From assembly GCA_030323885.1 (NCBI GenBank), contig CM059198.1, forward strand, positions 61,220,917 to 61,284,916: 64,000 nucleotides of DNA, in the 5' to 3' direction. This document shows positions 20,816 through 32,500 of this stretch, piece after piece. The position numbers and the translations under genes are program-made. Source of the stretch: Branchipolynoe longqiensis (lineage: Eukaryota > Annelida > Polychaeta > Phyllodocida > Polynoidae). Within the stretch, counting starts at the first letter, position 1, and each line of letters opens with the position of its first letter. The notes below the pieces were generated by a model. The model was given only the letters and a program-made list of their open reading frames with translations, was not told the origin of the DNA and ran no database searches.

Positions 20816-21240
20816 GTCATCACCTTCCCTCCCCCCCCCTCCCCTCCCTTTTTCCCCATCCCATTCTCCCCTCCTCTCTCCCGTCCCCTCGCCCCTTTTC
20901 CTCTGACCCCTTCTCTTCCTCCCTTCTGCTTCTCTCCTCTCCCCTCTCTCCCTCTTCCCTTTTCACCTCCCCGCTCCTCTGTCCTCTCCCCCTTTCCTTC
21001 CTCTTTCGCCTCCGCTTCTCTCCTCTCCACTGTCCCCTCTCTCCCCTACCCGGCCCCACCCCCACCCCCTCCCCTTCCCTCCTCTTCCATCAGCTTCTCT
21101 TCCCTTATCTCCCCTCGCCTGCCCTCCAATCCCCCCCCCCCCACTCTCCTCCCCAACCACCTTCCCACCCCACTCTCTCTCTTGCTCTCTCTCCATCGAC
21201 CCCTCCCATGCCTTGCCCTCTCTTCCCTCCCTCTCTCACA
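20816..21240. repeat. CT-rich polypyrimidine tract
   Basis: About 420 bp of CCCTCTCC-type DNA. Its large ORFs on both strands are compositional artefacts. Confidence 0.88.
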
Positions 21241-21261
21241 CACAGATGGGGGCGATTCAGA

Positions 21262-21905
21262 GAGTGCCTCAGTTCGGTGGGCGGAGTGTCGGGTGTGGAG
21301 TGTCGGGGGTGGGGTGTCGGGAACAGAGTGTCGGGATTGGAGTGTTGGGGGCGGAGTGTCGGGGTTGGAGTGTCGGGGTTGGAGTGTCGGGGGCGGAGTG
21401 TCGGGGTTGGAGTGTCGGGGGCAGAGTGTAGGGATTGGAGTGTTGGGGGCAGAGTGTTGGGGTTGGAGTGTCGGGGGCAGAGTATAGGGATTGGAGTGTT
21501 GGGGCGGAGTGTCGGGGTTGGAGTGTCAGGGGCAGAGTGTAGGGATTGGAGTGTCGGGGGGAGTGTCGGGGTTGGAGGTCGGGGGCAGAGTGTAGGGATT
21601 GGAGTGTTGGGGGCGGAGTGTCGGGGTTGGAGTGTCGGGGGCAGAGTGTAGGGATTGGAGTGTCGGGGAGGGTGTCGGGGGCGGAGTGTCGGGGCCGCAG
21701 TGTCGGGTGCCGAGTGTCGGGGGCAGAGTGTCAGGTCCAGAGTGTCGGGGCGGAGTGTCGGGGTTGGAGTGTTGGGGTTGGAGTGTCCGGGGCGGAGTGT
21801 AGGGATTGGAGTGTCGGGGAGGGTGTCGGGGGGCGGATTGTCGGGGAGGGTGAGGGGTGAAAGGGGGGAGGGGGTGAGGGTTGAGGGGTGACAGGGGGAA
21901 GGTGA
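21262..21905. repeat. 14-bp minisatellite GAGTGTCGGGGTTG
   Basis: About 40 copies of GAGTGTCGGGGTTG with alternating variants (GGGGGCGGAGTGTC, GTAGGGATTGGAGT), decaying to GGGTGAGG after 21840. Higher-order blocks of two to three units recur. Confidence 0.92.
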
Positions 21906-22368
21906 GGTTTGAGGGGTGAGGGGGGGGGGGGCGCGCTTTGTTTAATGACAGGTTGTGGACAATTTGTGAAAGGTGACAGCAATTTGCTCTAATCAATTCG
22001 TCCATATGGCCCCAGTTTACTGTGGTTGGCGCTTACATTGTTACAAGGCGGAGACCTGGCTCACATTAGCTGACACTGCAGTGTGTCCGTGTGTCTGTGT
22101 GCCTGTGTGAATCAGATGGGCGTTGCCAATTGTCAGGAGGGGTTGGGTGGAATTGGAAAGGTCAGAGAAGGTATGGTTTAGGGGGTACAAATGGTTCTAT
22201 TAGTATTACCCGAATTATTCGCCAAACAAGTGTCAATAGTAAACTAGGCCACATTAGCTGTGTCTCTGCAGTTTGTTTGTTTGTTTGTTGGGGTTTTTCA
22301 TCCTGGCAACATCTTCTTGCTGCAGACAAAAATTGGGACAGCTCATAGGAAGCCAGTTAAATCAACGA
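21906..22368. other. Non-coding stretch, no gene seen
   Basis: Mostly unique sequence. 22270-22315 (TTTGTTTGTTGGGGTTTTTC ... CTGGCAACATC) is a decayed SINE-A tail in antisense. Confidence 0.45.
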
Positions 22369-22561
22369 CAGTAAAACCTCTCTAACCGACTACCTCCACA
22401 GATGAACCACTCCCCTATATCGATCGCTTTATTTGGGTCCCAAATGATCGCCCATACACTATCATTGTAACGATTAAAAAAACCTCCCTAAACCAACCAA
22501 CTCCCTAAATGAATCATTTTAAGTCGGTCACATGGTCGGTCGATTTAGAGAGGTTTTACTG
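22369..22561. mobile_element. MITE-E (pogo-like)
   Basis: CAGTAAAACCTCTCTAACCG ... TTTAGAGAGGTTTTACTG with a palindromic interior (CGACCACTCCCCTATATCG-type blocks). Confidence 0.85.
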
Positions 22562-22880
22562 TAACTCTAAATAATGTATGCTGGAGAAAAAGTATTAATA
22601 AATGAATCACGCGTATTATTATAGTGCTTCTTGTGAAACTTTATTTTTCAAAACGGGAATGCTGGGTAATGAATTTAATTTTAGGTCAGTCGGGTGAGAT
22701 CAATTATGACGTCATGACCTATACACAGTCTTCCCCGATAATTGGGTATTTTCGGGAATTTGCGGAGAGAGATATGTGGCAAGATATAATACAGTATGGT
22801 TGTTCAATAAGTGATTTAAGAAGTTTTAAATTATATTATAAAATATAATGAAAATTACAGCAACACATGCCTCTTAAAAC

Positions 22881-23566
22881 TTAAAGTTGCATAGTTCGAT
22901 GGTTTTGAGTTTCTGCCATTTTTCTGAGATAAATATATTTAACTGGTTGTTATAATCTACTGTACTTTAGTTTGAAGTAACTTTCATTTTAAATGGCTAA
23001 CATTTGAGATATTTGAAGTGCAAACAATCTGATTGATTTTGTCAAGCTTCCCAAAATTCTAACACCATAGGCTTATGCAGTAACAGCTTCTGTTAAAGCT
23101 GCATAGTCCGATGAAATATCAAATTTTCAAAACCAAATTAATTATATAGATTTGTCTCTACATATCTAACTTAGATATTGATGCACATACTACACATTTA
23201 TTGCCACATAGAAGGGTACATTGAGACAATTACTGTTGAAGCCTATGGTGTCAGAGTTTTGGCATGCTTGCCAAAACTAAGTTTGCATGTTTGAATTTCA
23301 AATATCTCAAAACTTATCCATTTAAAATCAAAGTTACTTTAACCTGAAATAGCTTATAACGGTCAATTTAATATATTTATCTCAGAAAAATTACCGAAAC
23401 GCAAAGCCATCGGACTATGCAGCTTTAAATTGACTCAATATGCCCTTCTATGTGGCAACACATGTTTAATAAGTGCACCAATATCTAAGTTAGATATGTA
23501 GAATAAAATCTAGGTGAGTGTTTTTGTTTTCAAAATTTGATGCTTCATCGGACTATGCAGCTTTAA
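22881..23566 (+). mobile_element. TTAA-MITE with a second copy nested inside
   Basis: Outer copy 22885-23562, flanked by TTAA. A second, inverted copy (23097-23424) is inserted at its internal TTCTGTTAAATTGACTC site and is itself flanked by TTAA (23093-23096 and 23425-23428). The unoccupied site in sister copies (for example near 6172-6190) has one TTAA, so TTAA was duplicated on insertion. TIRs are AGCTGCATAGTCCGATGA and its inverse. Confidence 0.92.
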
Positions 23567-23603
23567 AATAGTGTCGTGGGGGTGATGAAAATGGGAAATA
23601 TTG

Positions 23604-23676
23604 TGCCTAGAGCGGGACTCGAACCCACATCTCTTTGCATTCCGGGCCAGTGTGCTAACCATTACACCACCTAGGC
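23604..23676 (-). tRNA. tRNA-like unit 1 (Gln-like, probable pseudo-tRNA)
   Basis: Exactly 73 nt: 7-bp acceptor stem (GCCTAGG with TCTAGGC, one wobble), D arm GTGT-AATGGTTA-GCAC, T arm GTGGG-TTCGAGT-CCCGC. The D-arm sequence resembles animal tRNA-Gln. The anticodon stem has only 3 of 5 pairs and position 33 is C not T, so decoding function is doubtful. Intact A and B boxes could still drive Pol III. Confidence 0.4.
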
Positions 23677-23924
23677 TCCCTGATATCAACACACTCCCCA
23701 CGCCTACCTGTCTATGTGGTTACTTGCCTGAGAGGTCAGTGCAGACCACTACACTCGTCCCCCTGGAATTGTAAGTCTTGTAATGCTTACAATTACATAC
23801 AAACAGGCAATGCACTAACACATACATACACAGGGTAGGTTCAACAACCATACAGCGCAAAGCTTGTACAGGATCCTGATCACGGCAACCAGTGTCGTGG
23901 GGGTGATGAAAATGGGAAATATTG

Positions 23925-23997
23925 CGCCTAGAGCGGGACTCGAACCCACATCTCTTTGCATTCCGGGCCAGTGTGCTAACCATTACACCACCTAGGC
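23925..23997 (-). tRNA. tRNA-like unit 2
   Basis: Second monomer; same as unit 1 apart from the discriminator base. Confidence 0.38.
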
Positions 23998-24245
23998 TCC
24001 CTGATATCAACACACTCCCCACGCCTACCTGTCTATGTGGTTACTTGCCTGAGAGGTCAGTGCAGACCACTACACTCGTCCCCCTGGAATTGTAAGTCTT
24101 GTAATGCTTACAATTACATACATACAGGCAATGCACTAACACATACATACACAGGGTAGGTTCAACAACCATACAGCGCAAAGCTTGTACAGGATCCTGA
24201 TCACGGCAACCAGTGTCGTGGGGGTGATGAAAATGGGAAATACTG

Positions 24246-24318
24246 CGCCTAGAGCGGGACTCGAACCCACATCTCTTTGCATTCCGGGCCAGTGTGCTAA
24301 CCATTACACCACCTAGGC
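24246..24318 (-). tRNA. tRNA-like unit 3
   Basis: Third monomer; identical over the arms to unit 2. Confidence 0.38.
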
Positions 24319-24564
24319 TCCCTGATATCAACACACTCCCCACGCCTACCTGTCTATGTGGTTACTTGCCTGAGAGGTCAGTGCAGACCACTACACTCGT
24401 CCCCCTGGAATTGTAAGTCTTGTAATGCTTACAATTACATACATACAGGCAATGCAAACACATACATACACAGGGTAGGTTCAACAACCATACAGCGCAA
24501 AGCTTGTACAGGATCCTGATCACGGCAACCAGTGTCGTGGGGGTGATGAAAATGGGAAATATTG

Positions 24565-24637
24565 CGCCTAGAGCGGGACTCGAACCCACATCTCTTTGCA
24601 TTCCGGGCCAGTGTGCTAACCATTACACCACCTAGGC
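24565..24637 (-). tRNA. tRNA-like unit 4
   Basis: Fourth monomer; the 2-bp shorter period comes from CTA loss outside the tRNA-like part (near 24456). Confidence 0.38.
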
Positions 24638-24885
24638 TCCCTGATATCAACACACTCCCCACGCCTACCTGTCTATGTGGTTACTTGCCTGAGAGGTCAG
24701 TGCAGACCACTACACTCGTCCCCCTGGAATTGTAAGTCTTGTAATGCTTACAATTACATACATACAGGCAATGCACTAACACATACATACACAGGGTAGG
24801 TTCAACAACCATACAGCGCAAAGCTTGTACAGGATCCTGATCACGGCAACCAGTGTCATGGGGGTGATGAAAATGGGAAATACTG

Positions 24886-24958
24886 CGCCTAGAGCGGGAC
24901 TCGAACCCACATCTCTTTGCATTCCGGGCCAGTGTGCTAACCATTACACCACCTAGGC
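24886..24958 (-). tRNA. tRNA-like unit 5
   Basis: Last monomer; the array breaks off about 75 bp beyond it. Confidence 0.38.
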
Positions 24959-25201
24959 TCCCTGATATCAACACGATCCCCACGCCTACCTGTCTATGTG
25001 GTTACTTGCCTGAGAGGTCAGTGCAGACCACTACACTAGGAACAAATTGGACAACGGCTATTCATTGAGTCACTTTTGTAGAACATTGACATCGCTCTCT
25101 CATGGTCATACCTACATGCGAAATGCTTACATAATATGTATACATGTAGGGTCAAATGTGATTCTAGGCAAAGATTTCAATTGAACATTATATTGTAGCA
25201 G

Positions 25202-25540
25202 AACCAGACGGGATGGCCGAATGAGTTAGAGCGTCCGTCTCCCGTGCTGGTAGATCGTGGGGTCGTGGGTTCGAGTCCCGGTCGAGTCAAACCAATGACT
25301 TTAAAATTGATACTTGTCGCTTCCTAGCCAGGCGCTCGGCATTATTAGGATAGGGCAAGGACTGGTGTGCTCAGTGTCAGGATAATGTGACTGAGTGGGA
25401 TACCAGGTCATGGTGCCGGCGGCCTGGTTTCCCAGTGGGACAGCACTATAAAGTTGCCATGAGTGCGCACTGTCACAAGTTGGTACCCATCCTGATATGA
25501 CCTTAGATGTTGCTAGGACGCAAAACAACAACAAACAAAC
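25202..25540 (+). mobile_element. SINE-A, full length with 12-bp TSD
   Basis: 339 bp from AACCAGACGGGATGGCCG to ACAACAACAAACAAAC, flanked by ATATTGTAGCAG at 25190-25201 and 25541-25552. The head resembles a tRNA with a long variable region, B box GGTTCGAGTCC. This is the best reference copy for the family. Confidence 0.95.
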
Positions 25541-25780
25541 ATATTGTAGCAGTGTACGTTGCATAAGTATGAACTTAGATTTAATTACAGGGATCCGTAC
25601 ACAGGTGAACATAAGGAATTCAAGGCTTTTCAAGGTTGTTCTTTGGTAGGAATTCAAGACTATTTTCATATGGATTTCAGGGGGGGGAAACAATGGTGAA
25701 TGGCGATGTTGGACTAATTTAGATCAGTGGGGAGAGTTTAATGGAATTCAAAGCTATTCAAGACTAATTATCCAAAATAG

Positions 25781-26110
25781 TTAAAGCTGCATAGTCCGAT
25801 GAAGCATCAAATTTTCAAAATCAAAACAATTATCTGGAATTGATTCTACATATCTGACTTAGATACTGATGCACGTATTAAGCCTTTGTTGCCACATAGC
25901 AGGGAATACTGAGGCAATTTAATAGAACCTGTTACTGCTAAAGCATGCCAAGACTAATTTGACATGTTTTCACTTCAAATATCTCAAAACATAACTGTGT
26001 AAAATAAACAGGACTTGAAGCTAAAGTAAGGTCAATTATAACGATCAGGTTAATCTATTTATCTCAGACAAATTACAGAAACTCAACACCATCGGACTAT
26101 GCAACTTTAA
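25781..26110 (-). mobile_element. TTAA-MITE, complete
   Basis: TTAA then AGCTGCATAGTCCGATGA ... ATCGGACTATGCAACT then TTAA. Inverse orientation relative to the copy at 5987. Confidence 0.9.
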
Positions 26111-26214
26111 ATTCAAGGCTTTTCGAGGCCTTCAAATGCGGGAAATGCAGTTGAAGACTTTTTAGGACTTCCCGGGCCCGGTAGGGACCCGGTGAACGTA
26201 CGGTTTATGTGGTG

Positions 26215-26615
26215 TTCTCTGTGGCGGAGTGGTTTGAGTGTCTGACTTTTTTCTAGGTCAGACTCCTAATCTGAAGGTTCGTGGTTCGATTCCCCATGCC
26301 CCCTCTCTCTGCCAATTTGGATTTCCACCGCTGTGTATAACTTACAGTGTCAGCAAAGGCCAGTTGCTCTCATACCATGTCTATGTGGTGTGGGAGGTTA
26401 AAAATCCCTTGGGTCGGTAAAAGTGTAGGCCCAGGCTTTCTATCGTCAAACTGTGTAATGGTGAAAACAAGTCTATTCAGACTTATCCATGATAGGCAGT
26501 ATAAATCTTCAAGAAAAACAACAAAACAACAAAAAACGATTGGTTGCTCGGCTGGAGATCACCCCTTGGGAAAGCCATACAGTCACTTTCTACATGTTTG
26601 TGGTTAAATAAAACT
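26215..26615 (+). mobile_element. SINE-B, full length
   Basis: tRNA-like head (GGCGGAGTGGTTTGAG A box; GGTTCGATTCC B box), a middle with GGCAGTATAAATCTTC, and tail GTTAAATAAAAC (26603-26614). An antisense copy is at 52570-52889. The short peptide ORFs here are not genes. Confidence 0.85.
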
Positions 26616-26677
26616 TAACTATTGTACAAAGTTGTGGGGTTTCCTTGCTTGGTGACTATGTTATGCATGGTTTGCTT

Positions 26678-27000
26678 TTGTTTGCTTGTTGTTCGTTTAC
26701 GTCCTAGCAACATCTAAGGTCCTATCAGGATGGGTTCCGACTTGTGACTGTGAGCACTCATGGCAACTTTATAGTGCTGCCCCACTGGGAAATCAGACCA
26801 CCAGGACCATGACCCGATATCCCACTCAGTCACATTATCTTGCCACTGAGCTAACCAGTCCTTGCCCTATCCTATTAATGCCAAGCGCCAGGGTAGGAAG
26901 CGGTAAGTATCAATTTTAAAGTCATTGGTTTGACTTGATGGGGAACTGAACTCCCGACCTTCCGCAGGCAAGGCCCGCGCTCTAACGATATAGTCATACT
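26678..27000 (-). mobile_element. SINE-A, near full length
   Basis: Antisense from TTACGTCCTAGCAACATC to the head remnant GGCCCGCGCTCTAACG. Confidence 0.87.
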
Positions 27001-27159
27001 CCACAGGGCGTACTCTATAGTAACACGAACAGGTAAATGGCAGCTACTCAGTGTATGTGAGCTAGTGTCAGTGTATGGGCGAAACTGTCGGTGTGTGTGA
27101 GATAGTCTGTTATATGTTGATTAGCAATCTGATCACAGAAAGCAGCGACCATGTAGATT

Positions 27160-27682
27160 TTGTTTGTTGTTTTACGTCCTAGCAACATCTAAGGTCATAT
27201 CTGGATGGATACCGACTTGTGACAGTGCACAATCATGGCAACTTTATACTACTGTCCCACTGGGAAACCAGGCTGCTGGCACCATGACCCGAGATCCCAC
27301 TCAGTCACATTATCCTGACACTGAGCCAACCAGTACTTGTCCTATCCTAATAATGCCAAGCGGCAGGCTAGGAAGCAACAAGTATCAATTTTTAAGTCAT
27401 TGGTTTGAGTCGACCAGGGTTCGATCTACCAGCATGTGAGACGGACGTTCTAACTCATTCGGCCATCCCGTCTGGTCGACCATGTAGAAGGTCAGGGGTC
27501 GAGTCCTGTGCGAGGCAAACCAATAACTTACCAAATCGATACCGTCACTACCTGACCTGGCACTTGGCATTATTAGGATAGCGCAAGAACTGGTTTGCTC
27601 AGAATCAGGATAATGTGACTGAGGAGGATGTCAGGTCAGTGGAGGCAGCACTATAAATATCACCATAAGCGCACACCATACT
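27160..27682. mobile_element. Two SINE-A copies, head to head
   Basis: 27160-27475 is antisense and ends in its head (CATTCGGCCATCCCGTCTGG). 27480-27682 is a sense copy beginning in the T-arm region and losing its tail after CCATAAGCGCAC. Confidence 0.82.
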
Positions 27683-28150
27683 TTAGTTTGAAGTAACCTA
27701 TTGCAAAGTTTAAACCTTAGGGAAATTTGATGTGAAAACATGCATCTTCAATACTGGACATTAGTTAGTTTAGCATTCACAGTTTCTATTGTAATTTGTA
27801 TTGCCTTAGTACTAGTACAATTGTAGTAGTACTATTTTAGTAGTACTAATACTAGTTCCTTCTATCCAACAACAAATGTTCCATAAGTGCAACATTATCA
27901 AAATTCAAGATGTATGATCAAATCTAGCTAATTACGTGTTTAAAAAAAAAAAATTGGTAAATATGTTTATTCTGCTGAATAAGTCTTTTGTCAGTGCCGA
28001 AACACTGGTCTTCCAGCCATTTTTCAATTCAGGGTTATTTACACAAAAGGTATATCCATCGTTATCGAAATTCAATATGTAGGATCAAATCTATTTAAAG
28101 AACTGCTTTAATTTTGAAAATTAGATGTTTCATCGCACTTATGATGCATT
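27683..28150 (+). mobile_element. Decayed TTAA-MITE
   Basis: ACTTTAGTTTGAAGTAACC opens the homology and TTAGATGTTTCATCGCAC closes it. The middle has an insertion of ACTAGTAC-type simple repeat. Confidence 0.5.
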
Positions 28151-28726
28151 ACTGACATGATCAGATAACCTACCCCAAAAGACCATATAGAAAGAATTGT
28201 GCTAAGATTAAAAGAACAGAATTCAGGACAACAAGATCATGTTCATTTCAACATTTTGTGTTGTTTTCTTTTTAATGCATTCATCTGCTATGTCATACAT
28301 ACATCGTGTACATTTCTATACAAATCGATACAACAAAGAAACAGGTGATATATTCTCATATTCACAATATGCCTTTCTGTGAGTGTCCTCGCCACACGGA
28401 GGGTTTAACTGGGCTTCCGAGTACGTGGTTAAATAAACCGAGTACTGGGTAGAGTACGTGGAAGGATCGAGTCGTGGAAGACATGATGACGCACTGTCCA
28501 AGTTCTAAAATAAAATTAATTTCGTTGCATATATCTCTTAAAAGAGATGCAGTTTGAGCTAAATGATATATATATATATATGTACAAGTACAAATATATT
28601 CATGTGCAAATATATATATACATATATATACATGTATAAATATAGATACATATACAAACATACATAAATGCATATACAAATACATATATATGCAGATATA
28701 TATACACATACAGACAAATATATATA
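28151..28726. other. AT-rich stretch and microsatellite
   Basis: Unique AT-rich DNA, then (TATA/CATATA)n from 28566. No gene seen. Confidence 0.5.
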
Positions 28727-29178
28727 ATGAGTCAAAGAGGCCAATTGGGGGTAGTTGTCGGCGTCGATCATTGGATGTCGGCGTCGATCGGCATACTTAT
28801 AGTTTAGCATTGACAGAGGTGTTGCAAAGTGCTTAAATTTATCCTGAATGTAAAGGTAGAGAAAATACAACAACCTTATTTGTTTCTAGGATAATTTAAT
28901 ATAATACAAAGAAATGCACGACACTTTAAGAATTGTGACGCCGACATGTGGTAAAGTTGTTGGCGTCAATCATTGGATGTCGGTGTCGATCGGCATACTT
29001 ATAGTTTAGCATTGACAGGTGTTGCAAAGTCCTTAAATTTATCCTGAATATAAAGGTAGAGAAAATACAACCATATTTGTTTCTAGGATAATTTAATATA
29101 AATCAAAGGAATGCGCTACACTTTAAGAATTGCGATGCCAACATCTTAAATAAACCACCAATTGGCCCATTGACTCAT
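28727..29178. mobile_element. Fold-back element with internal duplication
   Basis: 452 bp. Ends ATGAGTCAA ... GGCCAATTGG and CCAATTGGCC ... TTGACTCAT form a TIR of about 22 bp. Inside, a block of about 203 bp starting GTCGGCGTCGATCATTGG (about 28756 and 28959) is present twice. It sits within an AT microsatellite. Confidence 0.75.
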
Positions 29179-29576
29179 ATACATATGCAAATATATATAT
29201 ATATACAGATATATATGCATATATACAAATATTGCCATATACAGATCTATATATTTATATATATTAATATTATTTATATATGGTGCTCATTCACACATTC
29301 ATATAATATGGAAAGTAGTGTAATATGGGATTCGGGTGAATATTGAAAAATGTCATCAAGAGCTTAGCTATTTATAAATAGGCATACTGCTGCCACCTGT
29401 CGGGCGCTTCCAGCATTATCAACCGAATGTAAAAAAAATATTGTCTTGATTTTCTTTTTAAATAGAAAAAGCAAGTCGTTAAGTATAATGTATTAATTAA
29501 TTCAAATCTTATATCATTTATGATATAGCATCCCATGTTACAACACTTTCACCTATATGTATACATACATAGTATA

Positions 29577-29922
29577 TTAAAGTTGCATAGTCCGACGCTT
29601 TTGCGTTTTGGTCATTTTTCTGAGATAAATATATTAAATTGATCGTTATAATCTACCTTATTTCAGGTTAAAGTAACTGATTTTGAATGGATAAGTTTTG
29701 AGATATTTGAAATTCAAGCACGCAAACTTAGTTTTGGCAAGCACGCCCAAAGTCTGACACCATAGGCTTCAACAGTAACAGGTTGTATCAAATTGTCTCA
29801 GTGTTCCCTTCTATGTGGCAATAAATACTTAATATGTGCATCAATATCTAAGTTCTGAGTCAAATCTATATAATTATTTTGGTTTTAAAAATTTGATGCT
29901 TCATCGGACTATGCAGCTTTAA
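29577..29922 (+). mobile_element. TTAA-MITE, complete
   Basis: TTAA at 29577-29580 and 29919-29922 flank a 338-bp element with TIRs AGTTGCATAGTCCGACG and CATCGGACTATGCAGCT. Confidence 0.92.
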
Positions 29923-30511
29923 CATACACACATATAGGTACACATATATGTACACATATATAAACACATATATATATATTCATATACGTATATACAGATA
30001 TATATGGATATGTACATACCTTCGGATATCCATAATTTATTATTACATATATCACAGTTTATTTATTAATATTTTAATATTAATGGCATAAGGCAGTAAG
30101 GCACAACTGGTACTAAGTAAACAGTGCTGGATTTTCTCTCAATTCGTTGCAGTGAGTGTTCAGTTGTCATAAGCTGTAACTCCAATATAAATAAGTTTCA
30201 CATACCAATAAAAAGTACAAAACAATCCACCCACAGAAGCAGCAAAATCAAAGTTTCCCTCCGCTTAAATAGCTCTCCACACGAACAGATAAAAATATGA
30301 GGGTGGGGTCACACATGGATTTCTCAAGGCTGGTTAGGACAAGACACAGATATGACCTTGACCTTTAATATGTGTATACATATATGACTAGAGATCAGTT
30401 GCTCCTGAGGATGTGCAAGAAGCAAATACAAAATAAAAATGTAAACTCCCTTTTTTTTTAAATCAACAAAATCGATGCATAAATATTTACGAGATATTAA
30501 TTATCTGATCC
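29923..30511. other. AT-rich stretch, no gene seen
   Basis: CATATA microsatellite (29925-30015), then unique sequence. Confidence 0.45.
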
Positions 30512-30562
30512 CGTCCTGATATGACCATAGATGTTGCTAGGACGTAACACTCCAACAAACAA
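30512..30562 (+). mobile_element. SINE-A tail fragment
   Basis: CGTCCTGATATGACCATAG through CTAGGACGTAACACTCC only. Confidence 0.75.
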
Positions 30563-31429
30563 CCAATTATCTCATTAACTTGTGTTCATATGTACTGTAC
30601 AAGCAAAAATAGACGCCATGCAAAATAAAATCAGTTTTTTTCTTCAGTGTGTGCTCGGTAAACATTATTTTAATATTTATGAAAATAAAATATTTGATTT
30701 CCTTTTTGATATGCTTCATTGTATTATATGTTTCAATGTTAGTACAGTTTGATGACTAAAGCAACAACAAAAAATGCCTTGGGACACATTTGGGTAATTA
30801 GCTCCTTGCAAGAAATAAATGCCTTTAACAGTGATGAAAGTGGTCTCCGAGGAAAAAAAGCGGAAATGCTGATATTCTCCCATAGGTTTAGCATTGTCAG
30901 GGAATCGTGGAAAATTCCCGGAAGTCGGGTTTCATATATATTGGTATACATTGATAGTGCCGCACCCTTTGAAGCATGTATTAGTAGTATATGGTAACAG
31001 TGCTGCACCGTTTGGAACATTTATTAGTAGTATACGCTGATAGTACTGTGCTGTCTGTACCACATATTAGTATAAGCTGATGGTGCTGCGGTATTAAAAA
31101 ATCCCGGAAATCCGCGGAATCGCGAAGATCTTTCATCCCTGCTTTAAAAATGTTTATGCTTGGGTATAATATTATATTTTTCATCGTGTATGGCTTGTGT
31201 GATCATATTTAATTGTAGGTAACAATTTCAATTCCCGATTTGTTCTAATTATGTGTTTTACATAGATATGAACTTTAATCTAATGTAACATTATTTGCTC
31301 GGCTGGAGGATTATCCCAGTTATTAGATGTTTGTGGTTAAATACAACTCAAATCATATAAATTAAAAAATATATATTATATATATATATAGATGTGGGAT
31401 AAATCTTTAAATATTAATTGGTTGTATTC
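30563..31429. other. Mostly unique AT-rich sequence
   Basis: 30940-31080 has three to four decayed repeats of about 50 bp (TTTGAAGCATGTATTAGTAG, AGTGCTGCACC). 31290-31345 resembles a SINE-B end (TTGCTCGGCTGGAG ... TTTGTGGTTAAATAC). No gene seen. Confidence 0.45.
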
Positions 31430-31439
31430 CTTCATATAT

Positions 31440-31620
31440 TACTCTAAATCTTCAAATATTAATTTCGCATAAATCTTCAAATATTAATTCAGCATAAATC
31501 TTCAAATATTTAAATATTAATTCAGCATAAATCTTCAAATATTAATTCAGCACAAATCTTCAAATATTAATTCAGCATAAATATTTAATAAAGATTAAAT
31601 ACAATCTTCAAGTATTAAAA
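31440..31620. repeat. 25-bp AT-rich tandem repeat
   Basis: About seven copies of AAATCTTCAAATATTAATTC plus five further bases. Confidence 0.88.
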
Positions 31621-32099
31621 TCATGCTAAATTTGATTATTTGCAGAAGAATGAATACAAATATTATTCACATTATTCCAACTCTTTTGTAGGCAGCTTTG
31701 ATCAAATTGATGCTCTCTCAGACTAGACCCGGTTAGTCAGACAACCGGAAATAAGGAACACATCATTTAACTTCCGCCTAATGAGGACGCGCACGCGCAC
31801 TCCACAATAACACTACCACTCTTATTTAATCACCTCAATTCCAGTCTTCGTGTTTCATTGTTTGAACAAAACACCAAGTCTTCTCGCTATAAACTGAGCG
31901 CTACAAATATTTACATCCGATGAGCTGTTTAGCTCAGCTTATTTCACTGTCCCTTTCCACAGCTTTGCACAACAACGATGATAATTATGACGATGATGAT
32001 AATGATGATGATCCTGATGCAAAGTTATAAATATATATGTGAGTAGTTGAATGGATGGAATGAACAGTATGATAATAACGATGAACACAGAATGGCGGT

Positions 32100-32500
32100 A
32101 ATCATGACCATGAGATGACCTTGCCAATAACGTCGACCATGGGTGAATGACCTTGCCAATAACGTCGACCGTAAGGTAATGACAGTGTCAATAAGGTCGA
32201 CCTTGGGATAATGACCATGTCAATAACCTCGACCTTGAGATAATGACTGCATCAATAACCGCAACTGCATCAATGACCTTGACCGTGCCAATAAGATCTC
32301 CATTGAGACAATGACCCTGACAATAACCTCGATCTTGCCAATAACCTTCACTTTGAGATAATGATTATGTCAATGACCTCAACCTTGAGATAATGATCAG
32401 GTCCATGACCTCGTCCTTTGATAATAATGACCATGCCAATATGCTCGACCACATGAGAATGGCATTGCCAATGACAGCGACCTTGGGAAAACCTTGATAT
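32100..32500. repeat. Degenerate ATGACC/TCAATAACC repeat
   Basis: Diverged units of about 25-33 bp (GACCTTGAGATAATGACC with TCAATAACCTCG) over 400 bp. Confidence 0.8.

Larger units (their letters stand above)
23567..25035 (-). repeat. 321-bp tandem array with tRNA-like Pol III unit
   Basis: About 4.6 nearly identical monomers: periods 321, 321, 319, 321. Each minus-strand monomer carries a 73-nt tRNA-like sequence with A box (TGGTGTAATGG) and B box (GGTTCGAGTCC), followed about 16 nt later by a TTTT stretch. The remaining about 248 bp is unique to the satellite. Copies differ by few substitutions, so the array is young or homogenised. The 100-residue ORFs over it are artefacts of the repeat. 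Confidence 0.93.

Noticed and set aside
20752..22005. Several 150-300 codon ORFs
   Set aside because: They cover a polypyrimidine tract and a 14-bp minisatellite.
23604..24958. Functional tRNA-Gln genes
   Set aside because: Size and three arms fit, but the anticodon stem has only 3 of 5 pairs and U33 is absent, so I list them as tRNA-like with low confidence.
23510..24983. Repeated 100-codon ORFs (MGSVLISGSLGGVMVS...)
   Set aside because: They span the tRNA-like unit and spacer of a 321-bp satellite; the conserved feature is the DNA repeat, not a protein.
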